Source of the DNA: an uncultured bacterium
GTDB lineage: Bacteria > Cyanobacteriota > Vampirovibrionia > Gastranaerophilales > Gastranaerophilaceae
Assembly (NCBI GenBank): GCA_902760645.1
Contig: CACWHC010000020.1
Coordinates: forward strand, 1 to 34,888
Reading direction: 5' to 3'
Length of the DNA: 34,888 nt
Positions within the stretch are counted from its first letter, which is position 1. Each line of letters begins with the position of its first letter. Positions 7,938 to 15,398 of this stretch are shown here, piece by piece. Both the position numbers and the translations under genes were made by a program. The notes under the pieces are model-generated. The model was not told the DNA's origin, made no database searches, and was given only the letters and a program-made list of their open reading frames with translations.

Positions 7938-9251
7938 GTGAAAAACAAAATTATTAAGTTTTGGGCAATCGTATTGATAGCAATAGTATCAATATTTATA
8001 ATTTGCACAAAGCCTACAAAATTAGGTCTTGACCTTGCCGGCGGTTCAAGGTTAGTGCTGGAAGCACAGACTACAAAAGCAATTCCGCAGATTACAGATG
8101 ACGTAATGAATACATTACAGTTTTCAATAGAAAATCGTGTAAACAAACTCGGCGTATCGGAAACAATTGTACAAAGAGTTGGTGAAAATAGATTAATGGT
8201 TGAAATTCCTGGCGAAACCGATTTGCAGAAAGCTAAAATGTATATTGGTGAAACCGCACAGCTGGAATTTAAAAAACCCGGCGGTACCGATAAAGACGGT
8301 AACAGAATATGGCTTGATGCAGATTTGACGGGTCGTGATTTAACAAAATCTCAATTGACCACGGATCAGTCAGGTCAATGGGTTGTTTCTTTGGAATTTA
8401 ATTCCGAAGGGTCAAAGAAATTTGCAGAATTAACAAAATCGCTTGTTGGTCAGGAAATGGCTATTTTCTTTAACGGTGATTTACAATCCGCACCGAGAGT
8501 AAATGAGCCGATATATGGCGGACATGCTCAAATTACAGGCGGCGGAGACAGCGGATTTTCTATGGAAGAAGCTCAGGAAATGGTTAATTTGCTGAATGCA
8601 GGTGCATTACCTGTTCCGGCGAAAATTGTTGAAGAAAATACAGTCGGTGCAACATTAGGTGCTGACAGTATTGCAAAATCAAAATTTGCCGGAATACTGG
8701 GTTTGGGTCTGGTAATGGTATTTATGATAATCATGTACAGAGCTCCGGGCGTAATTGCTGATATTGCACTTATTTTATACAGTTTAATGTTATTTGCATT
8801 ATTCAAAGCTATACCGGTAACACTTACTCTTGCAGGTATTGCAGGTTTTATACTTTCAATCGGTATGGCGGTTGATGCGAACATACTTATTTTTGAGAGA
8901 ATGAAGGAAGAATTAAGAGCAGGCAGGAACCTGTTTACTGCAATTAACTCAGGATTTGACAGAGCATGGGCAAGTATTTTAGACTCAAATATGACAACAA
9001 TAATTGCGTGTTTAATCTTGTATTATTTCGGAACAAGTGTTGTTAAAGGTTTTGCTCTGACACTTGCAATGGGTGTTATAATTTCTATGTTCAGTGCAAT
9101 TGTTATTACAAAGAACTTTATGCACTTAATATTCGGTACAGGCGAATTAAAATACCCTGCACTATTTGGTTTAAAAACGTCTGAAATCGGTAAAGCTTAT
9201 GAAGCTACCGAAACAAAACGTGAAAATGCTCGTTTTGGTATTTTAGACTAG
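7938..9251 (+). CDS. secD: Protein translocase subunit SecD
   Basis: SecD works with SecF and SecYEG, using the proton gradient to pull exported proteins across the membrane. The 437-aa protein has one N-terminal membrane segment and then a periplasmic domain with the conserved GLDLAGGSRLVLEA and ENRVNKLGVSE blocks. After that come LLNAGALPVP and five C-terminal membrane helices with the D5-type signature IGMAVDANILIFERMKEELR. It is shorter than E. coli SecD (about 615 aa) because the periplasmic part is compact, as in cyanobacteria. The start is GTG, with AAGGGAG about 7 nt upstream. secF follows after 5 nt and is certainly cotranscribed. Confidence 0.95.
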   Translation: MKNKIIKFWAIVLIAIVSIFIICTKPTKLGLDLAGGSRLVLEAQTTKAIPQITDDVMNTLQFSIENRVNKLGVSETIVQRVGENRLMVEIPGETDLQKAKMYIGETAQLEFKKPGGTDKDGNRIWLDADLTGRDLTKSQLTTDQSGQWVVSLEFNSEGSKKFAELTKSLVGQEMAIFFNGDLQSAPRVNEPIYGGHAQITGGGDSGFSMEEAQEMVNLLNAGALPVPAKIVEENTVGATLGADSIAKSKFAGILGLGLVMVFMIIMYRAPGVIADIALILYSLMLFALFKAIPVTLTLAGIAGFILSIGMAVDANILIFERMKEELRAGRNLFTAINSGFDRAWASILDSNMTTIIACLILYYFGTSVVKGFALTLAMGVIISMFSAIVITKNFMHLIFGTGELKYPALFGLKTSEIGKAYEATETKRENARFGILD

Positions 9252-9256
9252 GAAAT

Positions 9257-10261
9257 ATGAGGGAAACAAAAATGGCAGCTAACGAAATAACATCAAGAAG
9301 CTTTATAAATATTACAAAATACAAGTTCGTATGGCTTTGTGTAACCGCAATTTTATTATTACCGGGAACATTAGGGCTTATATACGGAGCAATTAAAAAT
9401 CATTCACCGTTAAAAGTCGGTATTGACTACACAGGCGGTACTATTCTTCAATACGGTGTTCATGAAAACATTCAAAATCAGGAGCTTGCTACATTAAGAA
9501 CAGCTCTTGCAAAAGCAGGTATTGAAAATCCTAATATTCAGATTATTCATGCAAATGCTGAAAATCAGAAAACTAATGTAAATTTGAAGAATATTATTTC
9601 TATCAGAACAAAATTTATAAGTGAAGATACTGATACCGAAAACAAAATCACAGAAGTAATTGCAAAGGCTCACCCTAATTCCGAGCTTATGTCTGTTACA
9701 TCAGTCGGACCTACATTGGGTAATGAATTATTTAAGAAATCCTTTACCGCACTGATTGTTGCAATTTTGGGTATGATAATTTATTTGACAATCAGATTTA
9801 AATTTACTTATGCACTTGCCGCAATTTTAGGTTTGGTTCACGATACATTGTTTGTATGCGGTGTATTTGCTCTGCTTGGTATATTCTTTGGAGTTGAGGT
9901 AGACAGCTTATTTATTACCGCAATACTTACACTTATCGGGTTTTCGATTAACGATACGATTGTTACGTTTGACCGTATCCGTGAAAACCTGAGATACTAT
10001 TCAAAGAAAATGTCTTTTGGCGAAATTGTTAACGCATCAGTTAATCAAACGGTATCAAGAAGTATTAATACTTCATTATCAACCTTGATAACATTATTGG
10101 CATTATATTTCTTTGGCGGTGTAACGACAAGAGATTTTGTATTGGCAATGATAGTCGGTGTTATAGTAGGTACATGGTCAAGTATCTTCTTCTGTACGGT
10201 ACTTGTATCAATATGGGAAGACAAAGACGCCAAGAAAATTGCAAAAGCAAAAGAATTATAA
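9257..10261 (+). CDS. secF: Protein translocase subunit SecF
   Basis: This 334-aa partner of SecD has six predicted membrane segments. It has the N-terminal KVGIDYTGGTILQY block (SecF 'GIDFxGG'), SVGPTLGNELFKKS before helix 2, and GFSINDTIVTFDRIRENLR, the SecF D4-type motif. The ATG at 9257 has AGGA 5 nt upstream; an ATG at 9272 with AGGG also fits, so the first five residues are uncertain. A stem-loop follows the stop codon at 10287-10321. Confidence 0.95.
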   Translation: MRETKMAANEITSRSFINITKYKFVWLCVTAILLLPGTLGLIYGAIKNHSPLKVGIDYTGGTILQYGVHENIQNQELATLRTALAKAGIENPNIQIIHANAENQKTNVNLKNIISIRTKFISEDTDTENKITEVIAKAHPNSELMSVTSVGPTLGNELFKKSFTALIVAILGMIIYLTIRFKFTYALAAILGLVHDTLFVCGVFALLGIFFGVEVDSLFITAILTLIGFSINDTIVTFDRIRENLRYYSKKMSFGEIVNASVNQTVSRSINTSLSTLITLLALYFFGGVTTRDFVLAMIVGVIVGTWSSIFFCTVLVSIWEDKDAKKIAKAKEL

Positions 10262-10286
10262 TTTCGTACAAAAATTCAAACAGATT

Positions 10287-10321
10287 AAATTATGGGGGTT
10301 TTATTAAGCCCCTATAATTTT
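10287..10321 (+). terminator. Stem-loop after secF
   Basis: AAATTATGGGG pairs with CCCCTATAATTT (one bulged base), and the upper part GGGGGTT can also pair with AAGCCCC. There is no long T run, only ATTTT. It may be an attenuator or an RNA-processing/stability hairpin between secF and the 52-aa gene rather than a full terminator. Confidence 0.5.
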
Positions 10322-10333
10322 GGGAAAGGACTT

Positions 10334-10492
10334 ATGATAACAAAAGAAGTCAGGGAATGGATACAAAAAGTTGAGAGAAGACAATATTCATACGATGATG
10401 CAATGTATGAATTTACACGTTTTGCAAAGTATCTTACAAGAGAAGAATTAAATCTTATAAAGAACAAACTTGAACAGTCATATAAAAAATAA
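10334..10492 (+). CDS. Small conserved-looking helical protein, 52 aa
   Basis: I do not recognise this 52-aa, charged, helical protein (MITKEVREWIQKVERRQYSY...). It has no membrane segment. The ATG at 10334 is preceded by GGAAAGGA with a 3-nt gap. An in-frame ATG at 10292 lies inside the stem-loop and has no ribosome-binding site, so I prefer 10334. It lies 72 bp after secF on the same strand and may share its transcript at a level set by the hairpin between them. Confidence 0.65.
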   Translation: MITKEVREWIQKVERRQYSYDDAMYEFTRFAKYLTREELNLIKNKLEQSYKK

Positions 10493-10506
10493 CCGGCAGT
10501 ATGTAA

Positions 10507-10524
10507 TGTGCATTATAATGCACA
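10507..10524. promoter_or_regulatory. 18-bp perfect palindrome between convergent genes
   Basis: TGTGCATTATAATGCACA is a perfect palindrome without a loop. It lies 15 bp after the 52-aa gene and about 80 bp from the convergent pilin stop. Being loopless, it suits a dimeric DNA-binding protein better than a terminator hairpin. A TTAAAATA triple repeat follows. Confidence 0.4.
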
Positions 10525-10601
10525 AATTAAAATATTAAAATATTAAAATTTATTTTCGTGCACTAAAGTATATGTTGCAAACTTTTTGCATAGTTATAAA
10601 A

Positions 10602-11552
10602 TTATTGCCAAGGATAATCTGACTTAATCTGCCAGCCGTCCCATATAATTAGGGCAGAACAAGTATTTCCCCAGTAATCAGAAGCACAACTTTGTTTTAG
10701 CTGATTACGAGTTTTATTTGATGAATCCAAAAATACTAATGAATGACCATTATTCCCTACTCCACGTGGTCTTATATTATCCTCGCTTCGGATGTAACTA
10801 AATATAAAAACATCTTTACCTACTCTATTATATCCTGCATACGGTCCGTCAATATCAATTAAAAGTCTTCCTGACGCTTGATTTTTATATAAAGCATTCC
10901 AAACAACACATGCTCCGTTCGGAAGTTTTGCAGACCATGAACCGGTTGTGACCTGCTGATTAGTATTAGTAAACGATGTAGAAACCCCATTCATCGTAGT
11001 ATATTGTCTGTACTCTTTGCCGTCATAACAAAAAGCATGGTTAACACTATTTGGTTGCGGATACATTTTAACAGCAATTTCTTTCATTGCACGATGGAAA
11101 CAACCTTGATTATATCTTGTATAAGTTATGCCATCAATTGTTTCATCCCCGCTACACCAATTTTCCATAGGTCCGCCATCATATTCGGCAGAGGCTTTAT
11201 CCATAGCAACTGTTATCTGTGCATAAGTCTGTTTTAATTTATTAAGAGCAACACTTTTTTGGTAATTTGCAATCAATGTCGGCAAAGTCATTGCCGCTAC
11301 AACACCGATAATACCCAGTGTTATCAAAACCTCAGCAAGAGTAAATGCGGCTTTTCTTTTTAGTGAACAGTAACCTGTGAACCGTGAACAGTTCTTATCG
11401 GTGCTGTCGCACATTTGGGACTGCTTATCAACCCGTAATGAACTGTTTACTGGTCCTTGTTCAGGATGACGTAAAATAGGATTAATTCTTTCTTCACCGT
11501 GGTTTAAAAAATTCCACGAGCGAAGCATCTCTAAAGGCAGGCTAGCCTGCAA
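10602..11552 (-). CDS. Type IV pilin / type II secretion pseudopilin-like protein (start frame-shifted by a G10 tract)
   Basis: The mature protein begins with a class III (prepilin) signal: KRKAA then FTLAEVLITLGIIGVVAAMTLP, with Phe+1 and Glu+5, followed by a ~220-aa periplasmic or surface domain with six cysteines and the C-terminus DGWQIKSDYPWQ. Cleavage would be by prepilin peptidase PilD. The frame given (316 aa) has no credible start of its own. A good promoter (11649-11676), GGAGGA and ATG (11613) lie upstream, but ten G at 11585-11594 shift that ATG into a 15-codon frame. With nine G the ATG reads straight through, giving 336 aa. The pre-FTLAE leader would be about 90 residues, far longer than usual, and is encoded by repeat DNA. 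Proteins of this type are abundant in Gastranaerophilales. Confidence 0.85.
   Translation of the reverse strand: MQASLPLEMLRSWNFLNHGEERINPILRHPEQGPVNSSLRVDKQSQMCDSTDKNCSRFTGYCSLKRKAAFTLAEVLITLGIIGVVAAMTLPTLIANYQKSVALNKLKQTYAQITVAMDKASAEYDGGPMENWCSGDETIDGITYTRYNQGCFHRAMKEIAVKMYPQPNSVNHAFCYDGKEYRQYTTMNGVSTSFTNTNQQVTTGSWSAKLPNGACVVWNALYKNQASGRLLIDIDGPYAGYNRVGKDVFIFSYIRSEDNIRPRGVGNNGHSLVFLDSSNKTRNQLKQSCASDYWGNTCSALIIWDGWQIKSDYPWQ
11361..11410 (-). repeat. ~50-bp dispersed repeat inside the pilin leader
   Basis: On the minus strand this reads GCGACAGCACCGATAAGAAC and onward, ending just before the codons for the pilin KRKAAFTLAE. It matches 34627-34678 on the plus strand at about 40 of 48 positions. 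The second copy is non-coding, so this segment of the pilin leader comes from a dispersed repeat. Confidence 0.75.
11516..11550. repeat. 35-bp repeat with 14-bp palindrome, copy 1
   Basis: ACGAGCGAAGCATCT...GCAGGCTAGCCTGC matches 11813-11847 at 33 of 35 positions. It ends in the perfect palindrome GCAGGCTAGCCTGC (11537-11550). This copy lies in the translated leader of the pilin gene. Confidence 0.8.
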
Positions 11553-11584
11553 ATCCTGTAAACCCTTACTGCGAGAGGTTCTTA

Positions 11585-11594
11585 CCCCCCCCCC
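11585..11594 (-). repeat. G10 homopolymer at pilin start (putative phase-variation tract)
   Basis: On the coding strand the gene starts ATG AGC GAA TTT ACA CCT A and then ten G. In the sequence as given, the ATG frame stops after 15 codons. Losing one G (or gaining two) joins it to the open pilin frame with no stop in between. Long G tracts near the start are the classic substrate of slipped-strand phase variation. A sequencing or assembly error in the tract is the main alternative. Confidence 0.7.
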
Positions 11595-11620
11595 TAGGTG
11601 TAAATTCGCTCATAGCAATA

Positions 11621-11626
11621 TCCTCC
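11621..11626 (-). promoter_or_regulatory. Shine-Dalgarno that fixes the pilin start at 11613
   Basis: GGAGGA lies 7 nt before the ATG at 11613-11611. It is the only good ribosome-binding site upstream of the pilin, so it marks the true start even though the frame is interrupted by the G tract. Confidence 0.8.
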
Positions 11627-11648
11627 GCTGTTTTTTATCTACATTATC

Positions 11649-11676
11649 ATTATAACATATTTTTTAACTTTCGCAA
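11649..11676 (-). promoter_or_regulatory. Promoter of the pilin gene
   Basis: TTGCGA (11676-11671) and TATAAT (11654-11649) are 16 bp apart on the minus strand. This is close to the sigma-70 consensus and 36 bp upstream of the ATG. The -35 box overlaps a G/C hairpin (11675-11693, AAGGGGGCTAAGCCCCCTT), which could affect promoter access or end the upstream transcript. Confidence 0.7.
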
Positions 11677-11812
11677 GGGGGCTAAGCCCCCTTCTTATAT
11701 GCCACCGGTTTTTCCGCTTTGTTCACTTAGCCACCACATTTTCCGCAAAATTGTTCAGTTTTTCCGCACTGTAATTTTTCACAGCAAATATTGACAGCAA
11801 ATATTGCATTCA

Positions 11813-11847
11813 ACGAGCGAAGCATCTGTAAGGGCAGGCTAGCCTGC
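11813..11847. repeat. 35-bp repeat with 14-bp palindrome, copy 2
   Basis: This is the second copy of the element at 11516-11550, including GCAGGCTAGCCTGC. It ends 8 bp after the stop codon of the 238-aa gene. Just left of it is another short direct repeat, GCAAATATTG (11784-11793 and 11797-11806). Confidence 0.8.
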
Positions 11848-11854
11848 TGCTTTA

Positions 11855-12571
11855 TTACTGCAGTTCTTTATATAATTTAACCGCATTTTGTAGTTTTTGG
11901 TTGTTCTGAATTTGATAAATCTTAGCCAATGCCCATTCTGCGGTATCTTTATGCCTTTGGGCTGAAATAGAGCCGTTTGCTTCACATTTGGTCAAATGTT
12001 TATCTATCGTATTATAGACATTATACATAGTTGAATTATCCAGTCTGTGAATAGGACGCATAAAGTAATCTGCAACACCGCCCGAATTATATTCAAGAGT
12101 TTCGTATAACACCGTCAAAATATCTTTTGCATGTGCAAGTTCATAATCTAACGTATCAATTAGCTGTTGTTTTGTTCCATGGCGATATACATAAGTTTTT
12201 ACGGCTTTTATTTCATCAGCTGAAAATCTGCCTATCCCTGCAACACTTTTCATATTTTCGGTAACATCATTGATATATGCATCCACAAGGGTAGGTTTTA
12301 TATTCAGGGTTTTTGCAAGAATTTTTTTATCACCTGCTTTGGTGAAAGAATTTTTAAGAGGCTTAAATATTATAAGCGGACGATTTTCCATCAGAGTCTG
12401 AAACTCAGCACCTGTAATTTTGGTATCAACAAGTGATTTTATCTGGGTACTGTTCGTTCTTAAAAACTGAGTTTTTTGAGCATCTGTCAAATCACTTGAA
12501 GTCAAAACTTTTCTGACTGCAGTCAAATCCAAAGGCATTTCACCGGAAATTTTTGAAACTCTTATATCCAT
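11855..12571 (-). CDS. Hypothetical protein, 238 aa
   Basis: I do not recognise this soluble, mostly helical 238-aa protein, which has no signal peptide or membrane segment. It starts MDIRVSKISGEMPLDLTAV and includes a His/Asp-containing helical stretch (YRHGTKQQLIDTLDYELAHAKD cut into two helices). The ATG has GAGG about 8 nt upstream, and a consensus promoter lies at 12601-12628. It sits between the pilin and the small secreted protein, all on the minus strand, but its own promoter suggests it is expressed independently. Confidence 0.75.
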   Translation of the reverse strand: MDIRVSKISGEMPLDLTAVRKVLTSSDLTDAQKTQFLRTNSTQIKSLVDTKITGAEFQTLMENRPLIIFKPLKNSFTKAGDKKILAKTLNIKPTLVDAYINDVTENMKSVAGIGRFSADEIKAVKTYVYRHGTKQQLIDTLDYELAHAKDILTVLYETLEYNSGGVADYFMRPIHRLDNSTMYNVYNTIDKHLTKCEANGSISAQRHKDTAEWALAKIYQIQNNQKLQNAVKLYKELQ

Positions 12572-12600
12572 ATAATTACCTCGTAAATTTCAATATTATA

Positions 12601-12628
12601 AATATACCATTATTCACCAAACTGTCAA
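12601..12628 (-). promoter_or_regulatory. Promoter of the 238-aa gene
   Basis: TTGACA (12628-12623) and TATATT (12606-12601) are 16 bp apart on the minus strand, 30 bp before the ATG. The -35 box overlaps the end of the previous intergenic region only, not its coding part. Confidence 0.65.
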
Positions 12629-12635
12629 TCGGAAA

Positions 12636-12839
12636 TTATCTTTTGCAGGTATAGTTAATCACACCGTCATTACATACATAATTTCCTGATATATCACGGT
12701 ATGCAACACCATCATGATAAGAACAGCATGCATTAGGAGTTTCCAGATTTAAGTAATTATAACTCATACGGATAGCACCATAACAGGTTCCGCCAAAAGA
12801 TACCACCATAATTAAAATTAAAATAAAACCATATTTCAT
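12636..12839 (-). CDS. Small secreted Cys-rich protein, 67 aa
   Basis: This 67-aa protein has a hydrophobic N-terminus typical of a Sec signal peptide (residues 1 to ~21, MKYGFILILIMVVSFGGTC). The mature part is short and has four cysteines (Cys38, Cys39, Cys56, Cys65), enough for two disulfides. Cys19 is not in a proper lipobox because Thr precedes it. AGGGA lies about 7 nt before the ATG. I do not recognise the family. It is on the same strand as, and downstream of, the ADP-ribosyltransferase gene and the 51-aa gene, but its leader carries its own promoter-like sequence (12852-12872). Confidence 0.7.
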   Translation of the reverse strand: MKYGFILILIMVVSFGGTCYGAIRMSYNYLNLETPNACCSYHDGVAYRDISGNYVCNDGVINYTCKR

Positions 12840-12851
12840 AAAATTTCCCTA

Positions 12852-12872
12852 CCTACATATATATAAAAAATT
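12852..12872 (-). promoter_or_regulatory. Shared TATATATGTA leader/promoter element
   Basis: On the minus strand this reads AATTTTTTATATATATGTAG. It is nearly the same as the sequence upstream of the coiled-coil gene (18906-18924), and its core is also found before the gene at 23106 (23069-23083). The TATATAT part may be a -10 box for this small-protein gene. Confidence 0.35.
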
Positions 12873-12913
12873 ACGGAGGAAAATCTTTGACAAAATATGG
12901 TAATATGTTAAGT

Positions 12914-13069
12914 CTATTTTACAATGTAATGATGCTTACTTTTTAAAATCCGCTTATATTCAATACGTTCTTCTTCCGTCATTGAACGCATTTTTTCAAC
13001 ATCTTCCGGGGAAAATTGTATTTCCTTCTTTTTAAATATTAAATTATTGTTTAATTTATCTTCACGCAT
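12914..13069 (-). CDS. Small protein, 51 aa, directly downstream of the ADP-ribosyltransferase gene
   Basis: This short gene encodes a 51-aa, highly charged helical protein (MREDKLNNNLIFKKKEIQ...). It contains a run of Glu and Met residues around SPEDVEKMRSMTEEERIEY. It starts 9 nt after the stop codon of the 724-aa gene with an excellent AAGGAG 6 nt before the ATG, so it is almost certainly cotranscribed. I do not recognise it. Its position would suit an immunity protein, antitoxin or chaperone for the ADP-ribosyltransferase, but that is a guess from location only. Confidence 0.65.
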   Translation of the reverse strand: MREDKLNNNLIFKKKEIQFSPEDVEKMRSMTEEERIEYKRILKSKHHYIVK

Positions 13070-13078
13070 TACAACTCC

Positions 13079-15253
13079 TTAATTAGTTTCAACACTGGCA
13101 TAAATAACCCATTTGTTGATTTTATAATTATATTCCAAATCGGTAATTGTAAGTTTTGAGCCACGTTGAAACAGGATTTCTTCTTCCACAACAAAGTTAT
13201 TCAGGACATTGACAGCATCAATACTGATAGCTTTGCTTCCTGCAGGGGCATTTATTACCAATTCGGTTTTACCGAATCCGAGTGCGGTTTCTTCGGACAT
13301 AGACGTAGACATGAATCGTTCCTGAACGGCTTCAAAATTGCTGTTCTGAACTTCCTCAATAATAGCATTTATTTTTTCTTTGTTTTCTTTGCTTGCAGGA
13401 GCTTTTGACTGAACAATATCCTGTGCAATACGTTCCATTGCTTTACCCAAAGGCTCCCCGCTTGATAATTTTATGGAATTGAATACTTCATACCCTTCAC
13501 CCCTGTAGGCTGAAAAATCTTTAGGGGCACGGGTTTTATCAATCAGATTTGTTAATCTGTTTATCATTTTTGATATTTTAGGAGATGGCTCTACGTCATC
13601 TTTTTTCAGTTCTGTCAGAGCATTGTTGATTTTCCAGTAATCTTCGCTTTTATAAAAATCAATAGCTTTGGTTTCGGCTTTGTTTGGCCAATTCTTTGCG
13701 GATTCCTGAACCAAATCGTACTGACCTGCCTCATAATTCTGAGCTCCCTGCAAATCATTCATCATAATAGAAGTAAGAATAAATGTATCAAAATTTTCTC
13801 TGTTTGCAAGAACATCATAACCTATTGAAGCCCTTTGTGTAATCGTTTTTATAATATCATTATCAATAATTGTCATTTCAAGCAATTCTTTTACCGCATC
13901 GGCATTATTACCGTATTTTTTCTTTAACCTGTCTAATTCCTCATCAGTAAATTCCTTTTGATATATACGACCTGCAGATATTTCATTTGTTTTGACGTAA
14001 CCGTATTTTTCAAGTGCTGCATCTACTTCACTTCTTGTCGGAGCAGGTATTTCAGAATCTGCATTTGCTAATACATCCTTTTTATCATTCAATAATTTTT
14101 GCAAAATTTCTTTTTTTGATAAATCAGTTAAACCGTCAATTGCTTTTTGATAATCAAGCAAAACCCTTGTATCAGTACATTTTTTTATTTCATCTTCTAA
14201 TGTTTTTGTAAATAATTCTTTTGCAAACTTTTCGCCGGAGGATATTTTTCTTAAATCTTTATCATCAGCAAATTTCAGCATTGCTTTAGCAAAGTGTTTT
14301 CTCCCGATAAGAATATCCGAATATTGTTTATCGTAATTGTACTTTTTTAGTAATGAATTAACAGCCTTTTCATCATAATCAGCCATAGTTTTTAAAATTT
14401 TTACCACATCATCTTTTGATAAATCTTTCGCTATCTCTTTAATTTCCTCCGGAACGACAGCAAAAGACTTTTTATTGTTTCTCCCACCCGTTCCGAATGC
14501 AGAGTTAAAGCTGTTTTCTTCAGTATTTCCGATAAATATATCTAAAGCTGTTTTTGAAATATTATCCTCTGAATTAAATTTTTCGTCAGGAATAATTACG
14601 CCGACAACCCCGTTTGGAGCAATAACTTTTTGTGCAGGAGATAAAGAATTATTCAAAAATTTTGAATAAAAATCGTACGTCATAATTTGCAAATTGGCTT
14701 CTTTGCCGCCAAAAACAGCCTTTTGCTTTTTACCGCTTGCTTTGTCTGACAAAATATAAGTCCTGCCGGACAAGTCCGTTTCATCTTTTTCAACCGAATA
14801 CTCGGCCTTTACCCCGTTAACGGTAAATTTACCGCTTCTTACATTCGTTGAATAATCCCTTAATGATGTGATTTTATTCAGCAGCCGCATAAATGTTTTA
14901 GGAGAAATATGTATTCCTCTGTCCTGAAAGTATTTCGAAATTTCATCATCATTTATGTTATAAATATCTCCGTCCATATCAGCTGAATACACTAATTCTT
15001 CTGCAATATTGGTTATTTCGGATATATCTAAAATATCTTCCCCATCAATTTTATTTTCATTCAAATTAAAATGCTCAAAAATTTGCTCAGCTTCGTGTTT
15101 TTCATCTTCCGTTGAAAAAACAGAAAGTATCTCGGATTTTTTTACCGCAAAATCAGACGGGAAAAGCTTTATATCCTCAAAAGGTTTATCCTTTCCGCCA
15201 AAACCTACAGTAAGTTTTGATAATATTTTATTCAGGTCAATTTTATCAACCAT
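13079..15253 (-). CDS. Large protein with C-terminal mono-ADP-ribosyltransferase domain
   Basis: This is a 724-aa protein. The last ~145 residues carry the three signatures of R-S-E type ADP-ribosyltransferases (like PF03496 toxins): AYRGEGYEVF (Arg584, NAD binding), FMSTSMSEETA (Ser649-Thr650-Ser651), and VVEEEILFQRGSKLTI (Glu690-x-Glu692, the ExE pair typical of arginine modification). Such domains move ADP-ribose from NAD to a target protein. Residues 60-104 hold EF-hand-like acidic loops (NLNENKIDGED; DMDGDIYNINDDE at 92-104), only loosely matching the consensus. The middle is helical and unrecognised. There is no signal peptide or membrane segment, so it acts inside the cell or leaves by a non-Sec route. 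A dnaK terminator precedes it and a 51-aa gene follows immediately. It could be an effector, a toxin or a self-modifying regulator. Confidence 0.8.
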   Translation of the reverse strand: MVDKIDLNKILSKLTVGFGGKDKPFEDIKLFPSDFAVKKSEILSVFSTEDEKHEAEQIFEHFNLNENKIDGEDILDISEITNIAEELVYSADMDGDIYNINDDEISKYFQDRGIHISPKTFMRLLNKITSLRDYSTNVRSGKFTVNGVKAEYSVEKDETDLSGRTYILSDKASGKKQKAVFGGKEANLQIMTYDFYSKFLNNSLSPAQKVIAPNGVVGVIIPDEKFNSEDNISKTALDIFIGNTEENSFNSAFGTGGRNNKKSFAVVPEEIKEIAKDLSKDDVVKILKTMADYDEKAVNSLLKKYNYDKQYSDILIGRKHFAKAMLKFADDKDLRKISSGEKFAKELFTKTLEDEIKKCTDTRVLLDYQKAIDGLTDLSKKEILQKLLNDKKDVLANADSEIPAPTRSEVDAALEKYGYVKTNEISAGRIYQKEFTDEELDRLKKKYGNNADAVKELLEMTIIDNDIIKTITQRASIGYDVLANRENFDTFILTSIMMNDLQGAQNYEAGQYDLVQESAKNWPNKAETKAIDFYKSEDYWKINNALTELKKDDVEPSPKISKMINRLTNLIDKTRAPKDFSAYRGEGYEVFNSIKLSSGEPLGKAMERIAQDIVQSKAPASKENKEKINAIIEEVQNSNFEAVQERFMSTSMSEETALGFGKTELVINAPAGSKAISIDAVNVLNNFVVEEEILFQRGSKLTITDLEYNYKINKWVIYASVETN

Positions 15254-15348
15254 AATTTTGAATTATTCTCCGAAACACACTTTGCTCTGCAAATTTGTAA
15301 ACGGAATATTTTATAGAAACTTTAAAAATGTAAATTAATATTAAATAC

Positions 15349-15376
15349 AAAAAAAGCGGTCATTGACCGCTTTTTT
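15349..15376 (-). terminator. dnaK terminator
   Basis: GCGGTC-ATT-GACCGC is flanked by A7 and T6, giving a perfect intrinsic terminator 22 bp after the dnaK stop codon. It separates dnaK from the ADP-ribosyltransferase gene on the same strand. Confidence 0.9.
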
Positions 15377-15398
15377 ACATTTTATGTACCTAATATAA

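Noticed and set aside
11675..11693. G/C hairpin as a terminator for the 238-aa gene
   Set aside because: There is no T run after it on the minus strand, and it overlaps the pilin -35 box; noted only in the promoter entry.
12783..12839. Lipoprotein signal in the 67-aa protein (Cys19)
   Set aside because: The residues before Cys19 (GGT) do not make a lipobox; a normal signal-peptidase I site fits better.
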